Below, in pieces: positions 18,107 to 26,450 of a stretch of 64,000 nucleotides of DNA. The position numbers and the translations under genes were made by a program. Below the pieces are notes generated by a model. It made no database searches. It saw only the letters and a list, made by a program, of their open reading frames with translations, and had not been told where the DNA came from. The stretch comes from Paraburkholderia fynbosensis (GTDB taxonomy: Bacteria; Pseudomonadota; Gammaproteobacteria; Burkholderiales; Burkholderiaceae). Position 1 is the stretch's first letter; each line of letters opens with the position of its first letter. The stretch is from NCBI RefSeq assembly GCF_902859935.1, contig NZ_CADIKI010000005.1, forward strand, positions 310,001 to 374,000, written 5' to 3'.

Positions 18107-19450
18107 CTACGCCTTTATCTTAGTCGCCACTTGAGCAATCCGGTCCCGCACTACACCGATCGCCTGCTTCAGCGCATAAACGTCCTGGAAATAACGATGC
18201 GGAATCCGTATCAGGCTCGCATGCGCATCGATGTTCTCAATCTCGTCGCGCCATTTCGCGATCTGGGCGCGAGTCGGCTGCGTGTTTTTCCAGGTTTCGT
18301 CTTCCAGCGATTTGATTTCCCGATACCAGACCACCAGCCGCTTTTTTATCCGCGCCTCCACCATGCGCGGCAACGCCTGCAGCAAGCCGATCAACAGCGC
18401 CATGAAGGGCAGCAAAATCAGGAAGCGTCGTTCGATCAGACTTGCCAGCCAGAACGGAAGGTAGCGCTGAAGAAATGGGCGACCGGATTTGAAGTAGCGC
18501 GTGCTTTCGTCCGAAACGGGAAATTCCTCGGTACGAAGATTGGGGAACGTGCCGAGCGGCGTGAAGTAATCTTCGCCGCCGTGGACCGTTTTGGCCGCAT
18601 CCAGCAGCAGATAAACGAGCGCCGGGTGCAAGGTGTCCCTGGAGACGAGCAGCGCCGTGGCGGCCAGCAAAGTGACATCGGTCCGCGGCAGATCGTTGAC
18701 GATACTCGTCGAGGCGCGCGGATAAATGATCTTCGAGAGCGACGGGAATTTCTGCACCAGGGCCTCGGCCTGGGCGAAACTCATCAGCTTCAGATCGCTG
18801 TTTAATAGCTTCGTTTGTATCGCAGCGTCGGGGCGGCCGATAAAAAATGCGGCGTCCAGTTCGCCACTTTCGAGGCGTTGATAGGCGTTGAGCGCGTCGA
18901 GCTCCAGCAGCGTGCTGTTGTCGCGGGTGACACCGCTATAGCCGAGTAAGACGAGCGAGACGTTGAGCAAGCCGCTACCGGGAACGCCTATGCCGACTTT
19001 CTTGCCGCGCAATTGGGCCAGCCGATTGATGACGGCGTCGCCGCGGTAGAACACCCAGATCGGTTCGTATGAGACGGCGGCGATAGTCTGAAGGTTATCG
19101 GTTTCCTTGGGCCTGATCGTGCCCGACTGGATGAAGCCCACTTCGTATTCGCTGTCTGGATTCGTCAGCCGCTGATAATTTTGGACCGAGCCGGAAGAAC
19201 TGCGGATATCGAGCTTGATACCTGCGCGCTTCAGAATCGGTGCGTAGCGTTCCGCAAAGCCCCGATAGATGCCGCCGTCGGCGCCGGTCGTGATGACGAT
19301 CGTGCGCTGAAGCACCGGCCTGAGCGCCGTCACCAGCGCCCAGCCAAGCACGGTCACCAGCACGATCGCCCAGATGATGAGAAACCGCCGGCGAGCCCGC
19401 GTCATCGGGGTTCTCTGAATACGATGAAGCGCTGGGTCGTGTTTGGGCAT
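18107..19450 (-). CDS. TAXI-type solute-binding protein with membrane anchors
   Basis: A 447-residue protein. After a short basic N-terminus there is a transmembrane helix (FLIIWAIVLVTVLGWALVTAL), then a TAXI-type binding domain (ITTGADGGIYRGFAERYAPIL; SSSGSVQNYQRLTNPDSEYE; VGFIQSGTI; LRGKKVGIGVPGSG; ELDAAFFIGRPDAAIQTKL). Around residues ~355-380 comes a second hydrophobic segment (FLILLPFMALLIGLLQALP) followed by a basic cytoplasmic-type tail. Ordinary TAXI proteins are free in the periplasm and work with a TRAP permease; this one is anchored at both ends and has no permease nearby, so it may be a sensor or act with a distant partner. The start at 19450 has an AGAAGG site. Confidence 0.85.
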   Translation of the reverse strand: MPKHDPALHRIQRTPMTRARRRFLIIWAIVLVTVLGWALVTALRPVLQRTIVITTGADGGIYRGFAERYAPILKRAGIKLDIRSSSGSVQNYQRLTNPDSEYEVGFIQSGTIRPKETDNLQTIAAVSYEPIWVFYRGDAVINRLAQLRGKKVGIGVPGSGLLNVSLVLLGYSGVTRDNSTLLELDALNAYQRLESGELDAAFFIGRPDAAIQTKLLNSDLKLMSFAQAEALVQKFPSLSKIIYPRASTSIVNDLPRTDVTLLAATALLVSRDTLHPALVYLLLDAAKTVHGGEDYFTPLGTFPNLRTEEFPVSDESTRYFKSGRPFLQRYLPFWLASLIERRFLILLPFMALLIGLLQALPRMVEARIKKRLVVWYREIKSLEDETWKNTQPTRAQIAKWRDEIENIDAHASLIRIPHRYFQDVYALKQAIGVVRDRIAQVATKIKA

Positions 19451-19832
19451 CGTTAGCCTTCTCTCATCAACCTTGCTCGAGCGGACTGCGGTCCTCGCGC
19501 GCGTTCGCGTGGCAGCGCTCCGGCCGGCCGACAATCCTCGTGCGGCGAGCGATATTTGTCATCTGGTTCACGGGCTCTTTGCCTTGCCAACAGAGCTGAA
19601 AGCAAGCCGAATGACGCGCCGCTCGCCCCCCTTGTCCACGCCCGCATGCGAGTTCGTTGCCGTCGCTCAACTCTTATGCTTCTCCGGCCTCAAGATACCA
19701 GATTGTTTCATTGCAACATCTCGTCGGCGAATGAAGATTCGAGTGCAAAGCCGGTTCGTATCGATTCGCCGAGCAACGTGGCGGTCACCACGTCGGATGC
19801 GAACCTGACGCTGAACAACGTCAACCTGCCGA
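19451..19832. other. intergenic, no assignable gene
   Basis: 382 bases. The plus frame near 19710-19860 (e.g. DSPSNVAVTTSDANLTLNN) looks slightly protein-like but has no start, family or continuation, so I make no gene call. Confidence 0.45.
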
Positions 19833-20519
19833 TCATTCGCTCGTCGAATCGGCCGGCACCTCGGTCCCGCTGCCGTCTTCGTCACCTCGTCGTGGCCGCC
19901 GGACGGCTCTCACTTTTCCGCTGCCGCCGCCTCCGCAGAAGAAGCGATCCGCGCCATCGGACTCGAGTCCCGACACGCTCATGCCGGCCGGCATCTCGAC
20001 GCTTTCCAGCACCTGTCCCGTGCGAGGATCGATGCGCCTCAACTCGCTGGCGTCGTCTTCCCAAGTGCCATGCCACAACTCTGCGTCGACCCACGTGACG
20101 CCGGTGACGAAGCGATTGGATTCGATCGTGCGCAGCACCGCACCGGTTTCGGGATCGATCTGATAAATCTTCCGCTCCGGATATTGCCCCACCCACAGCG
20201 TCCCCTCCGCCCAGGTGAGCCCCGAGTCGCCACCGCCGCCCGGCGCCGGGATCGTCGCGAGCACTTGACCGCTCTGCGGATCGATCTTGCGGATGCGGCC
20301 GCCGGCGATCTGAAACAGGTGCGTGCCGTCGAAGGCCGTGCCCGCATCGGCGGCGACGTCGATCGAGCGCAGCGGTTTGCCACTGGCCGTATCGAACGCG
20401 TTCAGACTGTCGCCGACGGCAATCCACACCTGCCGGCCGTCATACGTCACCCCATGTACTTTATCGACACCCGGAAAGGGTCCATATTCACGAATGATTC
20501 TGGCCGCTGATCGATTCAT
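19833..20519 (-). CDS. beta-propeller (Vgb/YncE-like) protein
   Basis: A 228-residue protein composed of repeats of the form V-D-D-AxG.hxxxhD-P-xTG, e.g. NAFDTASGKPLRSIDV, RKIDPQSGQVLATIPAPG, YQIDPETGAVLRTIES, RRIDPRTGQVLESVEM. These are successive blades of an NHL/YVTN-type propeller. There is no signal peptide, so it is cytoplasmic. It starts 9 bp after the stop of the HTH regulator gene and shares its operon. Its product often accompanies that regulator in Burkholderia, suggesting a ligand-reporting or enzymatic role that is not established. Confidence 0.82.
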   Translation of the reverse strand: MNRSAARIIREYGPFPGVDKVHGVTYDGRQVWIAVGDSLNAFDTASGKPLRSIDVAADAGTAFDGTHLFQIAGGRIRKIDPQSGQVLATIPAPGGGGDSGLTWAEGTLWVGQYPERKIYQIDPETGAVLRTIESNRFVTGVTWVDAELWHGTWEDDASELRRIDPRTGQVLESVEMPAGMSVSGLESDGADRFFCGGGGSGKVRAVRRPRRGDEDGSGTEVPADSTSE

Positions 20520-20528
20520 GTCGCCATC

Positions 20529-21749
20529 CTAATCATTGGGTAGTGGAGGGAGGAGTAATAAAGCCGTTGCGAATCCCGGCATGGGCGGGGTTATCCAGCG
20601 ACGCGCCCGGCCACGCCCGAACGATTGCACCTTGCCCGCAGCCGCCAGCGAATCGAGTGCACGTTGCACGGTGCGCTGGCTCGCGCCGAGCACCAGCGCA
20701 AGCGCCGAGCTCGACCACGACTCGCCGTCCGCGAGAAATGCGAACACCTGGGCATGCTCGCCTTCGACGGGCCGCGCCAGCACGACGACCTCGCCGGCGC
20801 GGCGCGGCGTCAGTGCGAAGCCGCGCTTCGTCGCGCTCACGCCGGCCAGCGTGCCGAGCGCCGCGCGAAGCCGGCCGATCTCGACTCGCAGCCGCGCGCG
20901 ATGCGACTCGTCGGCGCGCTTTGCCCGGAACGCACGCGCGACGAGCACGCCCCTCGGCACATCGTCGGGCCACGCTTCTGCGAGCGTGCGAGCAAGCGCG
21001 AACAGCACCGGACGGCTCGCGAGCGAAACCACCGTGCCCGCGTCGCGCACGACATGACGGCACGCATCCACGACGAGCGCCTTCGACGCCAGCAACGCCT
21101 CGACTTCGTCAAGCAGCAGGAGGCGCTCGCCGCCACGCGCGAGCAGACGCGCAGCCGGCGTGCTCAGCACGAGCGACGCGCTTTCGACCTCCGCCATCAG
21201 CGCCGGGATGCCCGCATCGCGCGCGGCGCGTCCGGCTCTCGCGAGCGCGCTGCGTGCGGTCCTGGTGCGCAGGCGGCGCAGCGCGACACCCGCGACGACC
21301 AGCTCGTGGGCGGCCTTCAAGGCGGGCGGCAACAGCGTGGGGGAGAACGCCTCGAGCGCCTGTTCGGCCGCTTCGAGGCGTCCGAAGAAAAGCAGGCGCC
21401 GGACTTCGAGATAGCGCGCATGCGCGGCGTTCACGCGGTCGCCATGAGCGTCGAGCGTCGCTCTCGCGGCGTCGAGCGTCTTCGTGGGCCAAGCCAGATC
21501 GCGAGAGGCGAGCGCAATCTCGGCCTCCGCGACGACACATCTCGCGCGGGCCACCGCATCGTCAGGACCGAAGGCGCGCGCCGCGCTTCGCACGAGCGCC
21601 CTCGCTCGAACGAAATCGCCAAGCTGTGCCATGGCGATGCCGCGAAGCGCGAGCGCGGGCGCGTCGTCGCGCAACGCGACGCGGTCGAGCGCGCCAAGCG
21701 GATCACCCGCTGCGAGCGCACGCGCCGCCGCCGTGATCGGCGAGTCCAT
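20529..21749 (-). CDS. HTH regulator with alpha-helical repeat region
   Basis: A 406-residue protein rich in alanine and arginine. Residues ~1-200 are repeated helices of TPR-like character (AARALAAGDPLGALDRVALRD; ALRGIAMAQLGDFVRARALV). The centre has a winged-helix-like region (RVEIGRLRAALGTLAGVSATKRGFAL), and the C-terminus a second helix-turn-helix (SSALALVLGASQRTVQRALDSLAAAGKVQSFGRGRARRW). It is probably a transcription factor for the propeller gene behind it and the divergent DUF899 gene. The ATG at 21749 is chosen because the protein-like repeat pattern begins there; the ribosome site is weak. Confidence 0.78.
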   Translation of the reverse strand: MDSPITAAARALAAGDPLGALDRVALRDDAPALALRGIAMAQLGDFVRARALVRSAARAFGPDDAVARARCVVAEAEIALASRDLAWPTKTLDAARATLDAHGDRVNAAHARYLEVRRLLFFGRLEAAEQALEAFSPTLLPPALKAAHELVVAGVALRRLRTRTARSALARAGRAARDAGIPALMAEVESASLVLSTPAARLLARGGERLLLLDEVEALLASKALVVDACRHVVRDAGTVVSLASRPVLFALARTLAEAWPDDVPRGVLVARAFRAKRADESHRARLRVEIGRLRAALGTLAGVSATKRGFALTPRRAGEVVVLARPVEGEHAQVFAFLADGESWSSSALALVLGASQRTVQRALDSLAAAGKVQSFGRGRARRWITPPMPGFATALLLLPPLPND

Positions 21750-21886
21750 CGGGTCACCCAAATCCCGCCACACTTGTCACTCCCACCTGGTCGAGGCCCG
21801 GTACTAATCTAGCACGACCAACAACCCGTACACGACGCCGTATCGGCAACCGGCTGGGCGGCGCGGGACGACCCTCGGAGGCACAC

Positions 21887-22657
21887 ATGACCACGACACA
21901 ACATCTGACCGGAACACGCGAGCAATGGCTGGCCGCGCGGCGCGAGCTGCTCGCGGCGGAAAAGGAGTTCACCCGGCGCAGCGACGAGCTGGCGCGACAA
22001 CGCCAGGCCTTGCCGTGGGTCCGCGTCGACAAAACCTACCGGTTCGAAACGGACGAAGGCAGCGCGTCGCTCGCCGATCTCTTCAAAGGACGCTCGCAAC
22101 TGCTCGTCTATCACTTCATGTTCGGCCCTGACTATGCGGCGGGATGCCCGTCGTGCTCGGCGGTCGCGGATGGCTTCGACGGCTTCGCGGTCCATCTGGC
22201 GAATCACGATGTGATGCTGATGGCGGTATCGCGCGCGCCGCTCGCGAAACTGCAGGCGTACAAGCACCGGATGGGGTGGACGTTCCCGTGGGCGTCCTCG
22301 GCGGGCGGCGACTTCAATTTCGACTTCAACGTGTCCTTCACGGAAGAGCAGCAGCGCTCGGGCGACATCGACTACAACTTCGAGCGCGGCGGCCACGCCA
22401 TGGACGCGACACCGGCGCCGCAGCCCGTCGTCGAATTCGCGGCGATGTCCGGCACCGATCCGGCCACCTACTCGCGCGACCGCCCAGGCATGAGCGCGTT
22501 CGTGATCGAGGACGGCGTGGTCTATCACACCTACTCCACCTATGCGCGCGGCGTGGACGGGCTGTGGGGCATGTATCAGTGGCTGGACCGTGCGCCCAAA
22601 GGACGCAACGAGTCAGGCATCTGGTGGCGCCGCCACGACGAGTACAACAGGCGATGA
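21887..22657 (+). CDS. DUF899 thioredoxin-like family protein
   Basis: A 256-residue protein of the DUF899 family: WLAARRELLAAEKEFTRRSDE, ALPWVRVDKTYRFET, LLVYHFMFGPDYAAGCPSCS (thioredoxin-fold region with a CPSC motif), a conserved RAPLAKLQAYKHRMGWTFPW and GGDFNFDFNVSF. The CPSC pair is where a thiol-redox active site would sit. Function unknown. It overlaps the DUF2182 gene by 4 bases, so the two are translationally coupled, and it is divergent from the HTH regulator, 137 bp away. Confidence 0.9.
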   Translation: MTTTQHLTGTREQWLAARRELLAAEKEFTRRSDELARQRQALPWVRVDKTYRFETDEGSASLADLFKGRSQLLVYHFMFGPDYAAGCPSCSAVADGFDGFAVHLANHDVMLMAVSRAPLAKLQAYKHRMGWTFPWASSAGGDFNFDFNVSFTEEQQRSGDIDYNFERGGHAMDATPAPQPVVEFAAMSGTDPATYSRDRPGMSAFVIEDGVVYHTYSTYARGVDGLWGMYQWLDRAPKGRNESGIWWRRHDEYNRR

Positions 22658-23490
22658 GCAAACTCGTGAGTGCCGCTCGCGCAGCGCCGCAAGCGGCGTT
22701 CGCGCGGCGCGGCGTCTGCCGCGCGATGTTCGTTGGCGTCTGCGTGCTGTGCCTGGCGGCGAGCGCGGCGGCGACGATCATCGGGAGCGCGTCGATGGCG
22801 GCGATGGGCGACACGCCGATGCCCGGCGGCTGGACGATGTCGACGCTCTGGACGCGAATGTGCGGACAGACATGGGCCGAAGTCGCGGCATCGTTCATCG
22901 GCATGTGGATCGTGATGATGGTGGCGATGATGCTGCCGTCTCTCGTGCCCATGTTGTGGCGTTATCGCGAGGCGGTCGGCAGGGCAACGCAAGCGCGCGC
23001 CGGATGGCTGACCGTGCTGGTCGCCGTCGGGTACTTCGTCGTGTGGACGGCGCTCGGCGTCGTCGTCTTTGGGCTCGGCGCCGCGTTCGCTGCGCTCGTA
23101 ATGCGGGTGCCGGCGCTGGCGCGTGCCGTTCCGGGCGCGATCGGCGTCGTAGTGCTGATCGCGGGCGCACTGCAGTTCACCGCGTGGAAGGCGCGTCAGC
23201 TCGAATGCTGCCGCAATGCGCCGGGGCGTTGCCGCAAGCTGCCTGCCGATGCCCGCACTGCCTGGCGGCACGGGCTGCGCCTCGGCCTTCACTGCGGTTG
23301 CTGTTGCGCCGGCTTGACCGCGATCCTGCTCGTCGTCGGCGTGATGGATCTGCGCGCGATGGCGGCCGTGACAACCGCGATTACCAGCGAGCGTCTGCTG
23401 CCGGGTGGGAAACGCGTCGCGCAAGTTATCGGCACGGCCGTTGTCGGCGCCGGGATGATGCTGATCGTGCAGGCTGCCGGACGAGGATGA
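22654..23490 (+). CDS. DUF2182 integral membrane protein (predicted metal-binding)
   Basis: A 278-residue membrane protein. After an N-terminal helix it has MWIVMMVAMMLPSLVPMLWR (methionine-rich, the DUF2182 hallmark), two more helices (LTVLVAVGYFVVWTALGVVVF; AIGVVVLIAGALQFTAWKA), a cysteine-rich loop (CCRNAPGRC) and a CGCCCAGLTAILLVVG helix. The cysteine and methionine clusters suggest metal binding. Start and stop of the upstream gene overlap (ATGA), so DUF899 and DUF2182 are one unit. I would guess a redox or metal-handling pair. Confidence 0.88.
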   Translation: MSKLVSAARAAPQAAFARRGVCRAMFVGVCVLCLAASAAATIIGSASMAAMGDTPMPGGWTMSTLWTRMCGQTWAEVAASFIGMWIVMMVAMMLPSLVPMLWRYREAVGRATQARAGWLTVLVAVGYFVVWTALGVVVFGLGAAFAALVMRVPALARAVPGAIGVVVLIAGALQFTAWKARQLECCRNAPGRCRKLPADARTAWRHGLRLGLHCGCCCAGLTAILLVVGVMDLRAMAAVTTAITSERLLPGGKRVAQVIGTAVVGAGMMLIVQAAGRG

Positions 23491-23535
23491 CGCCCAAGTC
23501 AGAGTGGCCGGATTCGGCGGGCGCGGAACCGCGCG

Positions 23536-24387
23536 TCAGTGATGCCCCAGCAGAAATGCGCCTACCGCCAGCAGCACGACGATCACGCCCGCATAGGCCA
23601 TATGCATGTAGCGCACCTGCCGCCTGTAGCGCGAAGAATAGAACGGCGCAAACTCCTTCATGCGTTGGCCGAAGACACTGATCGGATTGTCCAGAAACTG
23701 CTCGTACTTCGCGCGATTGCGCATGAATATGAGGCGTTGCGATTCCTCGACCTTGCCCGACGTCACCAGCTCGGTCGAGCGCGAACTTTTCTTCACGCGA
23801 TACAGGTAGAGCGGCGCATCGACGAATCGCACCTTCGATTGTGGGCTCAGAAGCCGCACGTAAAATTCCCAGTCCTCGAAGCCGTGGATCATTTCCGACG
23901 AGTACCCGCCGATACGGAAAAAGCCTTCACGCCGGTACATGGTCGTGTTGACGATCATGTTCTGCCAAAGCAGCTTCTCATAGCTGTACTCGGGCAAGCG
24001 CCAGATTTTGTTCGACTCCCCGATGCGCTTCGTCTTGCAGTGGACAAGCTCGGTATCAGGATGCTCGGCAAAGCATTCGGCGCACAGCTTCAGGAAATCG
24101 GTGTGTATCTTGTCGTCGCCATCGAGCGGCACGAAGAGCGCTCCCGTTGCCTGCGAGAAGCCGAAGTTGCGCGCGGCGGCGACCCCGGCGTTAGCTCTGG
24201 TAAACGGCAGGAATCGACTGTCCTTATTTGCGTACTGCTGAATGATGCCCTCGGACCCGTCGGTGGATCCGTCGTTCACGACGATGCATTCCCAATCGCT
24301 GTACGACTGGCGCAACACCGACTCCAGGGTCTCGCCGATGAATTCTTCCTGGTTGAAACACGGAACAACGATGGATATTTTTGTCAT
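23536..24387 (-). CDS. GT2 family glycosyltransferase
   Basis: A 283-residue family-2 glycosyltransferase: MTKISIVVPCFNQEEFIGET, LRQSYSDWECIVVNDGSTDG, then TRANAGVAAARNFGFSQATG and the DxD-like VPLDGDDKIHTDF, and an acceptor-side FEDWEFYVRL (the ED-WD motif). A C-terminal hydrophobic segment (YAGVIVVLLAVGAFLLGH) probably anchors it in the inner membrane. Sugar and acceptor cannot be inferred. The start at 24387 matches the family; weaker in-frame starts lie at 24414 and 24435. Confidence 0.9.
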   Translation of the reverse strand: MTKISIVVPCFNQEEFIGETLESVLRQSYSDWECIVVNDGSTDGSEGIIQQYANKDSRFLPFTRANAGVAAARNFGFSQATGALFVPLDGDDKIHTDFLKLCAECFAEHPDTELVHCKTKRIGESNKIWRLPEYSYEKLLWQNMIVNTTMYRREGFFRIGGYSSEMIHGFEDWEFYVRLLSPQSKVRFVDAPLYLYRVKKSSRSTELVTSGKVEESQRLIFMRNRAKYEQFLDNPISVFGQRMKEFAPFYSSRYRRQVRYMHMAYAGVIVVLLAVGAFLLGHH

Positions 24388-24742
24388 GGCCGATTTGTAA
24401 CTTTCAATTGCCATCGCTTTCGCCCGGCATTCCAAACGCCGGGAATTTTAACGTATCCGGCATGGCCCGCACCCGTTGTGCCGCATTCCCCAGCACGCCA
24501 GGATCGAAACCGGCATGTCTCCATGATCGATCTGCGTGGTCCCGGGCCTGCCCGGCGCCCGGTTCGCGCGTCACCCATTCACGGGTTCTATACTTCGCGA
24601 GGACGCCGGCGATCGGTCATCGGCTTGATTCGCAGCCGCTTCCCTTATAAGTTTGGAGCCCGAAGCCGAACGGACCGCGCCGCAAGCAGAATGACCTGCC
24701 CTCAACCCGTTCTGTCACGCTTATCCAAGAGAGGTTCATTCG
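24388..24742. other. intergenic region between divergent GT2 and YqhA-like genes
   Basis: 355 bases, no gene. A possible promoter for the YqhA-like gene is at 24624-24651. Confidence 0.5.
24624..24651 (+). promoter_or_regulatory. candidate promoter for the YqhA-like gene
   Basis: CTTGAT (24624-24629) and TATAAG (24646-24651) with a 16-base spacer, about 95 bases upstream of the start at 24743. Confidence 0.35.
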
Positions 24743-25219
24743 ATGCTGCGACGTGTCCTGGCTTCGAGCCGCTACATCATGATCGTTCCCGTCATCGGGA
24801 CGTTTCTGGGTTCCGTGGCGTTGCTCCTGTATGAGACGATCGTCCTGTTCTGGAGCGGCGTCACCGCGCTGCGAGTCGGCTCCCTGACGGCCAAGTCGGT
24901 CAAGATATTCGCGGTGGGGATAGTCGAGGCAGTCGATGTGTTTCTGATCGCGATCGCGGTCTACATCATCAGTATCGGCCTCTACTCGTTGTTCATCGAC
25001 GACAAGCTGCCGTTGCCGAAGTGGCTCGAAGTCAGCAATCTAGAAGACCTGAAAGGGAATCTGGTCAGCGTCGTGATCGCGGTGCTTGCCGTGCTGTTTC
25101 TGCGCGAGGCCGTCGCCTGGGACGGTACGCACGACATCGCCGCTTTCGGTGTTGCGCTGGCGCTGGTGATTGCCGCGCTCACTTTCTTTCTGATGAAGAA
25201 CAACGTCCGGCGGAAATGA
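24743..25219 (+). CDS. YqhA/UPF0114 family membrane protein
   Basis: A 158-residue membrane protein with the UPF0114 signature: an N-terminal VLASSRYIMIVPVIGTFLGS helix, AVDVFLIAIAVYIISIGLY, the conserved LFIDDKLPLPKWLEV loop, ISNLEDLKGNLVSVVIAVLAV and a last helix. Four hydrophobic segments. AGAGAGG precedes the start. Function unknown; E. coli YqhA is an inner-membrane protein with no settled role. Confidence 0.9.
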   Translation: MLRRVLASSRYIMIVPVIGTFLGSVALLLYETIVLFWSGVTALRVGSLTAKSVKIFAVGIVEAVDVFLIAIAVYIISIGLYSLFIDDKLPLPKWLEVSNLEDLKGNLVSVVIAVLAVLFLREAVAWDGTHDIAAFGVALALVIAALTFFLMKNNVRRK

Positions 25220-25264
25220 GCCTGCTTCATTGCCGGCGACGCGGCGCCGGCAGATCGTCCTGCT

Positions 25265-26140
25265 TCAGCGGACGGGCGGCAGGGTCTTCGCCACCAGCAG
25301 TTCCTCCGCGTTGTTCGGCGGGCGCAGACCGTCTGTTCTATGCGCGAAGTAGCGCTGGGTGAGATCGGCGGCCGACACGTGCTGCGCTTCTCCAAAGCCT
25401 GTTTCGCGGGCCAGCGTCAACATCTGCGCCGGCGTAAAGAAGCTCACGAACGGTGTGCCGCTTGCTCGCGCGCCCTTCTCCGCCATCTCGAGCCCGGGAC
25501 GTACCTCGGGGTCCGCCATCTCCAGCGGCAGCAGGAACGTCATCGCGAACGTCGATCCCGGTGCGAGGACCGCGACCTCGCGCAGCGCGGCCGCGTTCGC
25601 CTCCTTGCTGAGATACATGCTGACGCCCGTGGAGACCACGATGGCCGGTTTGCCGTCATCGAAGCCGGCCGTCACGAGCCGCTCGCGCCAGGCCTCGCCC
25701 GCTTCGAAATCGACCGGCACGAAGCGCAGCCAGTCCGGCACGCCGAAACCCAGTTCGACCAAACGCTGACGCTTCCATGCCTGCGGGCCGGGCCGGTCGA
25801 TCTCGAATACCCGAAGGCCGGAAGCGATCTCCGGCCTGCGTTGCGCGAAGCTGTCGAGGCCGGCGCCGAGAATCACATACTGAGTGAGACCGAGCTTGGC
25901 CTGCTCCACGACGAGGTCCTCGATAAAGCGCGCACGCGCCACGATCGACGCGCGGAAGGCGCGCGTGAACTGCGGGTCCATGTCGCCGCGCGTGCGCCAT
26001 TCCTCGTCCGGGGCCAGCAATTGGAGGCCGATTCTGTCTTCGAGCACGTGCGGCGGCGCATCGGCCTCGACGTGCAGCGCACGCCACAAAGCGACCCGCG
26101 CCGCCGTGCTGTCTGGTGCGATGTCTTGCTTGTCGTTCAT
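25265..26140 (-). CDS. class I SAM-dependent methyltransferase (TIGR00027/leucine carboxyl methyltransferase family)
   Basis: A 291-residue methyltransferase with the TIGR00027 layout: TAARVALWRALHVEAD, ARARFIEDLV, the SAM motif QYVILGAGLDSFAQR, VFEIDRPGPQAWKRQRL, and VSTGVSMYLSKEANAAALRE. The family includes O-methyltransferases acting on carboxylates of secondary metabolites, though most members lack a known substrate. It converges on the YqhA-like gene. The start at 26140 gives the standard N-terminus; longer versions encode a hydrophobic stretch not seen in the family. Confidence 0.9.
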   Translation of the reverse strand: MNDKQDIAPDSTAARVALWRALHVEADAPPHVLEDRIGLQLLAPDEEWRTRGDMDPQFTRAFRASIVARARFIEDLVVEQAKLGLTQYVILGAGLDSFAQRRPEIASGLRVFEIDRPGPQAWKRQRLVELGFGVPDWLRFVPVDFEAGEAWRERLVTAGFDDGKPAIVVSTGVSMYLSKEANAAALREVAVLAPGSTFAMTFLLPLEMADPEVRPGLEMAEKGARASGTPFVSFFTPAQMLTLARETGFGEAQHVSAADLTQRYFAHRTDGLRPPNNAEELLVAKTLPPVR

Positions 26141-26450
26141 GACAAATTCAATCCTGGTTCCGCGTCCTGATCTTTGCACTATGCCCGCATGGGGCAAAGC
26201 AGTGAGCAGCAAGAATATCACCGGCGCTATCGCGGCGATGGACGAGGCCAGAAACTCGTGCGCCTCGGAAAGAGGTCATCGTCCGAAGCGCGTCAGCATC
26301 GCCGTCGACGTCATGAACAGAAGGAAAAGCGCGAAGCGAAGGCTCGCGCGCAACTGACGTCAAACGCTGAAGCCGATACATAGACATCCAGCAGTCACGC
26401 ACCCGGGCGCGAACCATTCCACCCCCGGGCACGCGACAGCCCTACACCGC
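26141..26450. other. intergenic, no assignable gene
   Basis: 310 bases. On the minus strand a hydrophobic frame (SLRFALFLLFMTSTAMLTRF) ends in a TGA and reopens as FLASSIAAIAPVIFLLLTAL before the methyltransferase start. This may be a decayed two-helix membrane protein, but there is no family match. Confidence 0.4.

Noticed and set aside
19700..19860. plus-strand stretch with SPSNVAVTTSDANLTLNN
   Set aside because: No start, continuation or homologue I can name.
26160..26350. minus-strand hydrophobic frames upstream of the methyltransferase
   Set aside because: Two possible membrane segments separated by a stop; no recognised family.
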